In this document: positions 55,170-61,149 of the stretch, in pieces
How the letters are laid out: each line of letters begins with the position of its first letter
Position numbering within the stretch: the stretch's first letter is position 1
NCBI GenBank assembly: GCA_949292205.1
Contig: CASEYR010000005.1
Coordinates: 1-61,149, forward strand
Length of the DNA: 61,149 nucleotides
Reading direction: 5' to 3'
From: an uncultured Alphaproteobacteria bacterium
GTDB taxonomy: Bacteria > Pseudomonadota > Alphaproteobacteria > CAAHEQ01 > UBA3637
The notes under the pieces: generated by a model
The model's input: the letters and a program-made list of their open reading frames with translations, nothing else
What the model was told of the DNA's origin: nothing
Databases searched by the model: none
Position numbers and translations under genes: made by a program

Positions 55170-55415
55170 TATAATGAAAACAGTCGCCGAAGCACACGGC
55201 GACTGGGAGTTTACAACTGCCTTAGACAAAAACAGCACAATGCTTTTAGCATTTTCTGCCTGGACATCACATCGTCTCCCAGTCATAGGCACTGGGAGAA
55301 GTCCTTTTTGTTGACGGTCTGCCTTCTCTAATCACAGACCGTGTCTAAGTTCAGGCTTGTAAAGACCCGTTCGCCTAATTGCTCAGGCTGATATCATGAT
55401 ACTATATTTTGTATC
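55170..55415 (+). ncRNA. Candidate structured non-coding RNA (with -10 box at 55170-55175)
   Basis: No gene lies in 55090-55579, but 55181-55349 is packed with stems. P1 is CAGTCGCCG/CGGCGACTG (55181-55189/55197-55205). P2 is CTTAGAC/GTCTAAG (55221-55227/55343-55349) and encloses P3 AATGCT/AGCATT (55239-55253), P4 GGAC/GTCC with P5 CTCCCAGT/ACTGGGAG (55276-55283/55291-55298), and P6 ACGGTCTG/CAGACCGT (55314-55321/55335-55342). A TATAAT at 55170-55175 predicts a start at about 55182, at the base of P1. A weak GATAC/GTATC hairpin (55398-55415) may mark the 3' end. Strand and ends are inferred. Confidence 0.55.
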
Positions 55416-55579
55416 CGAATGTAAAGAATTTTTATTTTATTCCCTTTCATTATAAATTAAATAAAATATAATGAGTCATTATTTTTCAATGGATTGAAAG
55501 AAGAAAAACGTTGAGTTTTGTTTTTACTGATTATAAAATATAAAAATAAGATGATTTTATAATGAAAGAAGGGCAAAAA

Positions 55580-56176
55580 ATGGCTATCGGCAAACAAGCA
55601 AAAATTCTAACCGACAAACAACAAAAACATGTTTTGAACTACCTGACAATGACACGATACCCGCTGCGTAATCGATTAATTTTTTTATTCAGTTTTAAGG
55701 CCGGTCTTCGGGCAAAAGAAATCGCCAACCTGAAATGGTATATGGTCTGCGACTCCGAAGGGCATATTGCAACGACGTTAAAATTAGAAAACAAAGCAAG
55801 CAAAGGTAAATATTCCGGCCGTGTAATTCCTTTGCATCCGGACATCCGACAAGCTTTAAACGATCTGTATCAACAACAAGCAACTGATTATTTTACACCC
55901 CAAAACCATATTATTCAAACAGAACGCGAGAAAAGAACAACAGCACAAGTTATCGTAAACTTTTTTCACGGTCTCTATCGAGATTTAGGGTTAGAGGGAT
56001 GTTCCTCCCACAGTGGTCGTCGAACTTTTATCACAAATGCCGCCAAGAACATCGGTTTGGCCGGCGGGACATTGAATGATGTGCGTTTATTAGCGGGACA
56101 CGCTTCTTTAAACACGACTCAAAGATACATTGAATATAATACGGACGCTCAAAAACGACTGGTGAATTTAATATAA
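55580..56176 (+). CDS. Short tyrosine recombinase
   Basis: Start ATG 55580, 7 nt after GAAGGG; an in-frame ATG at 55562 has no RBS. 198 aa consisting almost only of the catalytic domain. Box I Arg is in FKAGLRAKEIANLKW, then HSGRRTF (H-x-x-R), AGHASLNTTQRYIEYN (His and catalytic Tyr). The arm-binding and most of the core-binding domain are absent, as in FimB-size recombinases. Its product could act on sites in this island. A TTGAGT-N17-TAAAAT stretch about 50 nt upstream may be the promoter. Confidence 0.85.
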   Translation: MAIGKQAKILTDKQQKHVLNYLTMTRYPLRNRLIFLFSFKAGLRAKEIANLKWYMVCDSEGHIATTLKLENKASKGKYSGRVIPLHPDIRQALNDLYQQQATDYFTPQNHIIQTEREKRTTAQVIVNFFHGLYRDLGLEGCSSHSGRRTFITNAAKNIGLAGGTLNDVRLLAGHASLNTTQRYIEYNTDAQKRLVNLI

Positions 56177-56244
56177 AACAGATGTGCAGGGATACGCCCC
56201 TTCGTCAAAGAAGCGTATACCCCCGCATATCAGAGTCTAACCCT

Positions 56245-58101
56245 CTAACCTGTTATTTTGATTTGTTCTTCGAATTCATCCTCCCAATTGTCAGTAGTTT
56301 CTTGATTTTCATGTCGTCCGTTGTTTTCCGTTGTGTTTAGAGGGGTAGATTCAATACCGACGGGGTCATCCCCCAAATACCGCTCAAAAGCTTCTTTAAA
56401 ATCATGAAGCTGATACACTTTATGATTGACTCCTCGGATATTCTTCTGAAAAGATTTAATCCCGAAATCTTTTAATAAATTACTTAATTTTTGCGGTTTA
56501 ATCGGGGTTCCTCGGTTGATTTCATTCCAAGGTCCGTCTTTTTCCGCCAATTGTTTGCACAACACTTCCGACGGAATAAATAACGTGTTATCAATTTTAA
56601 ATATATCACGAATATCCCGCAAAAGCAAAGTGGTAATCGAATCGGTATCAAACGTTGATCCTTTGGCCGATAATTTAACGGCTGCCTTACGCAATTCCTT
56701 ACCTTCTTCGACTCCGATAATATCGGCAATGGCAAACAAATGTTCCCAATTATTAAATGCACGATCACTTAAACCGTCCACAAATTTTGGAAATATTTTT
56801 ACAGCTTTGACCGCATTATCCTGCATAAAACGCAAGCATTTACGGCATATCGTATGAACCTCGGATTCAAACAATCGAATTCTTAAGGGTTTTCGCCGAT
56901 CTTTCGGTGTCGCCCTTTTCATCGAAACAATAATTGATCTGTCCATAATTGTATCCGGCAGTGTACCGATTGACGCAATAGCGCAAGCCGAAAAAGTTCG
57001 AAACATCTTAACTTCGTGTTTGTCGCCTACGACACGGGATACCGCCCCGTTGCACCGATGCCCGGAATTAATAATTCCACGCAATTCCTCGTTCGATTTA
57101 AGAAACGTATCAGCTTCATCCAATAACATCGTTGGTTGAAATTGTTCAATAAGCCGAAACATTGAAGCTGTTGTCGTACTCGATAAATTAAGCGGGCGAT
57201 AACACAGGGCACTCAATACATCCAACAGAGTACTTTTCCCGCAACGCTTTTCGGGTGAAATAATCGCCAGCCGCGGAGAAAACTCAAAGTGCCGGACTCC
57301 GTAAGTAAATAATATCCAATAAGCAATCGATATATCGGTATACGGTGGTAAAAAGACATAATCCGTAATCACGGAACGAAGTTCTGCAATCAATTCCCGA
57401 CCGTTCACCGCTTCATCAAACGGAATTATTTTTTTAAACAATGAACACGTTTCGCCGTCTGTTGCTTTTAAGTCGGATTCTTTGATATCGGCTTCCTCTT
57501 CCGGTTTTGCCGGAATATATAACGGCGTATCCGGAATTAATTGCCGGAACTTATCCGTTGTCCACCCTTCCGGAAATTCATCAGCCAAGTCCCAGCCCTT
57601 TTCAAATAAAGTCTGATCAGATTCAGGAACAGTAACGATATGAATTTCGTTTTGACCTTCCTGTAAACGCTCGGCCAAAACCGCCATGGCTTTTCGGCCG
57701 GGTTCATCGTTATCGGGAAACAAAAACACTTGACGGTTTTTAATTCCTTTGATTGCAACTTTTTTTACTTGGCCGCAACCTCCGGGCCACGTTGTAACCC
57801 AGAATTCGTTGCCAAAGTACTTTTTTGCGGCTTCTGCCGTTTTTTCACCTTCTACGATTAAAATGGGCAGATGACGCTTTTCTCTCGCCGTCTCCAAATT
57901 ATAAAGCGGCGTTTTAGAGAAGGGTAAACCTTGTGCCCATCTATTTTCTTTATCATTGAAATAACGAGGGATAACTTGTTTTCGTTCTCCGTTGTCAAAG
58001 CGATCAACAACCAAGATAACATTCCCTTTTGTATCACAATACACCCATGTGCCCGTGGCATTTTGAGCAGGTTTTATTTTTTCTTTGATTAATTTAGTCA
58101 T
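56245..58101 (-). CDS. Toprim/DUF3631-like primase-helicase
   Basis: A 618-aa replication protein of satellite elements. The N-terminal half has a Toprim-like core, LPILIVEGEKTAEAAKKYFG and VFLFPDNDEPGRKAMAVL. The second half has a P-loop ATPase, ISPEKRCGKSTLLDVLSALC (Walker A) and TMLLDEADTFLK (Walker B). The C-terminus holds a winged-helix-like stretch (LSNLLKDFGIKSFQKNIRGV). It should unwind and prime at the element origin. It overlaps the small primase-associated gene by 8 nt. Confidence 0.85.
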   Translation of the reverse strand: MTKLIKEKIKPAQNATGTWVYCDTKGNVILVVDRFDNGERKQVIPRYFNDKENRWAQGLPFSKTPLYNLETAREKRHLPILIVEGEKTAEAAKKYFGNEFWVTTWPGGCGQVKKVAIKGIKNRQVFLFPDNDEPGRKAMAVLAERLQEGQNEIHIVTVPESDQTLFEKGWDLADEFPEGWTTDKFRQLIPDTPLYIPAKPEEEADIKESDLKATDGETCSLFKKIIPFDEAVNGRELIAELRSVITDYVFLPPYTDISIAYWILFTYGVRHFEFSPRLAIISPEKRCGKSTLLDVLSALCYRPLNLSSTTTASMFRLIEQFQPTMLLDEADTFLKSNEELRGIINSGHRCNGAVSRVVGDKHEVKMFRTFSACAIASIGTLPDTIMDRSIIVSMKRATPKDRRKPLRIRLFESEVHTICRKCLRFMQDNAVKAVKIFPKFVDGLSDRAFNNWEHLFAIADIIGVEEGKELRKAAVKLSAKGSTFDTDSITTLLLRDIRDIFKIDNTLFIPSEVLCKQLAEKDGPWNEINRGTPIKPQKLSNLLKDFGIKSFQKNIRGVNHKVYQLHDFKEAFERYLGDDPVGIESTPLNTTENNGRHENQETTDNWEDEFEEQIKITG

Positions 58102-58507
58102 GTTTATTTCCTTTTATTTTTTTTGATAATTCCTTTGCTGATTTATAAAGCGAAATTCGGTTAATGTAGGCGTATAACGCTATTGCGCCCGTTCCGCCTT
58201 CACCGGTTGCAAAATCGTAAAACTGCAATGTTTGCAAATTTACGTGGAATGACCCGATATGACGGTCAAATCGGGTCGGATTTAATGCCAACCACTCGTT
58301 GCCTTCTTTTCGTCCGTGCGGGAGGAGTTGAAGAACAAATCCCGGTAATCGGACTCGAACCTCTTCATTGATTTTTGAAAAGTCCAACTTAAATTTTTGT
58401 TGTTTTCTCTTCAAGGAAATGTTATTATGACTCCGTCCCGGGGTTTGATTTTGGGATTCTTGGGTCTTTGATGCGCCAACATCAAAGGCCTTTTCTTTAT
58501 TTTCCAT
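58094..58507 (-). CDS. Small primase-associated protein (zinc-less N-terminal primase-like domain)
   Basis: Start ATG 58507, 8 nt after GAAGG; the longer frame from 58561 overlaps the next gene further. 137 aa. LLPHGRKEGNEWLALNPTRF, followed by IGSFHVNLQTLQFYDFATGE and GGTGAIALYAYI, resembles the primase N-terminal module found in front of Toprim proteins. Here it is a separate gene just upstream of the Toprim/helicase, with no zinc ligands. The first 50 residues are basic and disordered. Confidence 0.65.
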   Translation of the reverse strand: MENKEKAFDVGASKTQESQNQTPGRSHNNISLKRKQQKFKLDFSKINEEVRVRLPGFVLQLLPHGRKEGNEWLALNPTRFDRHIGSFHVNLQTLQFYDFATGEGGTGAIALYAYINRISLYKSAKELSKKIKGNKHD

Positions 58508-58739
58508 AAGTATCACCTTCCTTTCCTTCATTGATATGTTCTTCCATCCATTGAATGACATTTTCTACCGGATAAAACACTTTTCGATTTAAACGCATTT
58601 TCCCCGGAATACCTTTTTTTAATGCGTCCAGGTTTCGCATCGTTTTCGGATTTAACAAACCGCCCGAAAAAACGGCCAACTGACTTCGTTCTACCAAAGG
58701 ACTCGGCCAATTTTCTTTTAGAGATTTTAAAATCTGCAT
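58497..58739 (-). CDS. AlpA-like DNA-binding protein / excisionase
   Basis: 80 aa, a MerR-like winged helix. LVERSQLAVFSGGLLNPKTM and LNRKVFYPVENVIQWMEEH fit the AlpA family, which activates P4-type integrase or acts as an excisionase. It overlaps the next gene by 11 nt. RBS: AAAGG. Confidence 0.8.
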   Translation of the reverse strand: MQILKSLKENWPSPLVERSQLAVFSGGLLNPKTMRNLDALKKGIPGKMRLNRKVFYPVENVIQWMEEHINEGKEGDTYGK

Positions 58740-58845
58740 TTTTTCTTTTCCTTTTTAATTCTATAAAACACGATTCATTTCGCGTGCGGGGTATATATAA
58801 ACTCTGTAAACCGTTTGTTGAAGGGATAAAAAAAAGGGGGATTTC

Positions 58846-59901
58846 TTATCCCTCTTTTTTCTTCTCGGTCTCCTGCTGTTTTAGACTGTATCGAAGTTTT
58901 TGTATTCCCCGCATTGAACAAAAGTCTCGATATCGGGCAGCCGTGTTTTTTCTGATTGTTTCAAAAAAATCCTTACTTTTTCTCTGCGGTAATCGCTTTA
59001 CAAAATCTTCTAAAGTAAAACGAACAGGAGAGTAAATTTTAAAAGATTGATAGAAAAAATAAGGAATTAAATAAAGGGATTTCAAATTAAGTATGACACT
59101 CCTGCTCAGTTCTTCCTTTGAATAGGCTGATTTTCCCGGTAATTCCGATTTAGCTTTTTCAATAATTTTTCTTACGGATACCAAAATATCTTCTGTAGTT
59201 TTAAACGGGTCAATGGCAACATAAAGGCTGCCGCAATCGTTTATCGGAGCATCATTAAACAGCCCGATAAAACTGTTCGCAGGTAAAAAATCCCCGCCGA
59301 AATTATATTGAGGTTCGATTTTACGAGCAGCCGGTACATCCGATAAATAATACATAAGGATTTTACGAAGCTTTTCTTTCAATGTGTCTGCAGAAATAAT
59401 TAAGGGGGATTGACGCAGTTTTGCCATTTTATCAAGGATACTTTGTAAATCTTCGGATAATTGCATATCATTATCTATATCAATTTCCGGAATCAGTGCG
59501 CAGTACCATAACAGAGCTAAACGTTCCTCCGCATCTATTAACGCTGCTTGTTCAAAATTATCCGACAAAGACAACTGCTTGGATGAAGTACGGATAAAAT
59601 ATTGATTCAACGATACTCTGTATAACAACTGTAATTTAAAACTTTTCTCTGACCACCGCTTTATAACGGTATCTTTTATCGGTTGAAAATCATTTAGTAT
59701 TTGTGTACATATTTTCTCCAGTTCACTATCGGAAAAACCCGGCAGGGACTTTTTAGGTATATTATCTGTTACCGCAATATTTTCATCCGTTATTCTTCGC
59801 GGCTTTGGTGTATTGCGTTGTATTTCGTTAATTTTTTTAAAACTCTCCATAAAAAAATCACCCCATTCCTTGGTACATACTTCAATTTCATTATTTTCCA
59901 T
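58846..59901 (-). CDS. Hypothetical protein coupled to the integrase
   Basis: 351 aa. It is soluble, mostly helical (LLYRVSLNQYFIRTSSKQLS, EERLALLWYCALIPEI), with a basic tail. The start overlaps the integrase stop by 11 nt. Its size and adjacency to a satellite integrase resemble the DUF6387-type accessory proteins, but I am not sure of the family. The 106 bases between its stop and the AlpA-like gene hold no gene and probably a promoter. Confidence 0.6.
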   Translation of the reverse strand: MENNEIEVCTKEWGDFFMESFKKINEIQRNTPKPRRITDENIAVTDNIPKKSLPGFSDSELEKICTQILNDFQPIKDTVIKRWSEKSFKLQLLYRVSLNQYFIRTSSKQLSLSDNFEQAALIDAEERLALLWYCALIPEIDIDNDMQLSEDLQSILDKMAKLRQSPLIISADTLKEKLRKILMYYLSDVPAARKIEPQYNFGGDFLPANSFIGLFNDAPINDCGSLYVAIDPFKTTEDILVSVRKIIEKAKSELPGKSAYSKEELSRSVILNLKSLYLIPYFFYQSFKIYSPVRFTLEDFVKRLPQRKSKDFFETIRKNTAARYRDFCSMRGIQKLRYSLKQQETEKKKEG

Positions 59902-61093
59902 TTGCCAGACTCCTTTCTAAGTTTTTAACTGCTTTCTTAAACGTATTTTCACCTAAATGTGCATACCGTTCCGTCATGGAAATATTGGAATGCCCCATCA
60001 ATTTTTGAACGGTATACAAATCCACACCCGTTTGTACAAGCCAACTGGCATATGTATGCCGCAGCGTATGAAAAACAACTTTCTGCCTGCGGTCCGTGAT
60101 ACCGTTATTTAAGCCCAGTTGTTGAACTACCCGATTAAAGGTATGAGATACTTTTCGGATTTCATTTCCATTTTGGGCGGGAAAAAGCAGATCGGAGGCT
60201 TTCCATTGATTTGTTCGTTTTTTCTTTTCGATAAAAAGTTGTTTCAATTCATCTGTCATAAAAGCTGTTCTGTTCTTAACACTTTTAGTGTCTTTGATAC
60301 TAACGGTTCCTTGCACCGTATCTATATCCGCCCATGTCAATTTAAAAATTTCACCGGCTCGTAATCCGCACCACAAAGAGAGCATGGCTATTTCATACAT
60401 CTGCTCCGATTTTATCCTTAACCCTTGCATTAACAGTTCCGCTTCCTGTTTGGATAAAAAACGCTCTCGCTTGTTATCGGTCTTTAATTTTGTCACTAAC
60501 TTAACCGGATTTTTCCCCGTGATGTATTCCCGCTCCAATGCATATCGGAACAGCTTCTGTAAGCTGATGATGATATGATTGATTGTCGCCGGAGATTTAT
60601 TCTGATCCGCCATTGTTTGAGCCAGTTTTTCTATATCTTCGGGAAGAATTTTCATCATGGGTCGATCTCCGACGGAAGAACGTATCCATTTATCATACGC
60701 TTTCACTTCACTGTCAAAACTGTACCGATTAATCTTGACGCCCGCAGTCCGAACGTAATATTTATCATAAAAATCATTAAGAGTAATATTTCTTTTCTGC
60801 TCTTCCTGTTGTCGTTTTTCATCCTCTGCCAGTTTTAGAGCCGCCTGATTCCGAGCCTCTTTCAAAGTCAAACATCCATGCCCTGTCTTTTTTGCTTCCT
60901 TCAGCTCACAAAGAGTTTGAAATGCTTTTATTTCCGTCCAACCTTCCGAAGCCCATCCGAGTGCTTCTTCTTTGTCTTTCCCGTTCAACTTATACCGAAT
61001 GGTAAAATACCTGTCCGGCTTCAAACCGTGTCGCCTGGTTTCATGCTCTCGGTATCGCACACCCGTGTATTTTGTTTTCAACCAACAAACCAT
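59891..61093 (-). CDS. int: Tyrosine integrase of the island
   Basis: A 400-aa phage-type integrase. The N-terminal arm-binding domain (RYFTIRYKLNGKDKEEALGW) is followed by a core-binding SAM-like domain (SPATINHIIISLQKLFRYAL) and a catalytic domain with SLWCGLRAGEIFKLTW (Arg), HTLRHTYASWLVQ (H-x-x-R), MGHSNISMTERYAHLG (His, Tyr). The start codon lies at the edge of the right direct repeat, which supplies the RBS (AGGAG, 9 nt). The arrangement means excision would change the sequence just upstream of the gene. Confidence 0.95.
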   Translation of the reverse strand: MVCWLKTKYTGVRYREHETRRHGLKPDRYFTIRYKLNGKDKEEALGWASEGWTEIKAFQTLCELKEAKKTGHGCLTLKEARNQAALKLAEDEKRQQEEQKRNITLNDFYDKYYVRTAGVKINRYSFDSEVKAYDKWIRSSVGDRPMMKILPEDIEKLAQTMADQNKSPATINHIIISLQKLFRYALEREYITGKNPVKLVTKLKTDNKRERFLSKQEAELLMQGLRIKSEQMYEIAMLSLWCGLRAGEIFKLTWADIDTVQGTVSIKDTKSVKNRTAFMTDELKQLFIEKKKRTNQWKASDLLFPAQNGNEIRKVSHTFNRVVQQLGLNNGITDRRQKVVFHTLRHTYASWLVQTGVDLYTVQKLMGHSNISMTERYAHLGENTFKKAVKNLERSLANGK

Positions 61094-61140
61094 TTTGTCC
61101 CGCTCCTGTCCCGCTTTTTCAGATGATTTTACGGGCTTTT
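61092..61140 (+). repeat. Right direct repeat of the island
   Basis: Same sequence as 47187-47235: 28 bases identical, then a diverged part ending ACGGGCTTTT. The window ends 9 bases later, so the true right junction with the chromosome is not visible. Confidence 0.8.
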
Positions 61141-61149
61141 TTGTTATGA

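Larger units (their letters stand above)
47187..61140. mobile_element. Integrated satellite-like mobile island next to tRNA-Lys
   Basis: The region between two imperfect 49-bp direct repeats. It holds an integrase at the right end, an AlpA-like regulator and a primase/helicase pair typical of phage satellites or P4-like elements, plus cargo with mixed base composition, a toxin-antitoxin pair and a nuclease-like gene. No structural phage genes, conjugation genes or transposases are seen. The exact left end could instead be the tRNA-Lys 3' end; in that case the matching right end lies beyond the window. Confidence 0.8.

Noticed and set aside
55181-55415. Retron msr-msd, CRISPR tracrRNA or omega-RNA
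   Set aside because: No reverse transcriptase, Cas or TnpB/IscB gene is in the window and I saw no repeat-spacer array.
55181-55415. Integron attC array
   Set aside because: No GTTRRRY/RYYYAAC core sites could be found and the recombinase lacks the integron IntI patch as far as I can see.

Overview
The window looks like a chromosomal contig from an AT-rich alphaproteobacterium. The evidence is the block cdsA-rseP-bamA-skp-lpxD-fabZ-lpxA-lpxI-lpxB with LpxI rather than LpxH, ThyX as the only thymidylate synthase, split Mla genes and mlaEF next to radA. The combination of a periplasmic arylsulfotransferase and a GT10 fucosyltransferase-like protein with low GC would suit a host- or gut-associated lineage. 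That placement is inference; no rRNA is present.

Layout. 1-6.7 kb: small unknown genes, xthA, a three-gene ABC-2 exporter (COG4586/4587/3694 type) coupled to a secreted GT10-like enzyme, and a YggU-type protein. 6.9-12.9 kb: a secreted unknown, an arylsulfate sulfotransferase, gmd with an upstream GT4 glycosyltransferase, and a YegD-like Hsp70. 13-20 kb: a GC-rich hairpin-rich intergenic segment, tRNA-Arg, two TM2 proteins, a kinase fusion, a cation diffusion facilitator, a CbpA-like DnaJ, and mlaA-mlaC behind a LOG-family gene. 20.3-26.3 kb: an operon of a periplasmic unknown, an unusual Clp ATPase with a degenerate first AAA domain, and mutY; then thyX and gap. 26.5-30.4 kb: an XRE regulator, a truncated UDP-sugar dehydrogenase-like enzyme, GT4, GST. 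30.4-39.6 kb: the lipid A and outer-membrane biogenesis cluster. 39.6-46.9 kb: a P-type ATPase, rlmH, cdd, cvpA, radA, mlaF, mlaE.

A consensus promoter and tRNA-Lys lie at 47.0 kb. Directly after it comes a mobile island to the end of the window, about 14 kb. It has a P4-satellite-like core at its right end (integrase, unknown, AlpA-like regulator, small primase module, Toprim/helicase) and cargo to the left: a second short tyrosine recombinase, a PD-(D/E)XK nuclease-like gene with partner, a Doc toxin with a 37-aa putative antitoxin, an ADP-ribosylglycohydrolase, a WYL-domain regulator, an AT-rich block of small unknown genes and a decayed HNH gene. A 28-bp perfect (49-bp imperfect) direct repeat bounds the island.

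The most interesting signal is in the island. Three copies of one inverted-repeat operator (ATATGTCA-N5-TGRCGYA) lie before the left-most island gene, exactly between the -35 and -10 of the WYL gene (shared with the divergent ADP-ribosylglycohydrolase), and between the PD-(D/E)XK gene and a divergently placed, strongly folded region of about 240 nt that looks like a non-coding RNA with a multi-branched structure. My reading is a WYL-controlled cargo, plausibly defensive, containing an undescribed RNA; this is inference from sequence alone.
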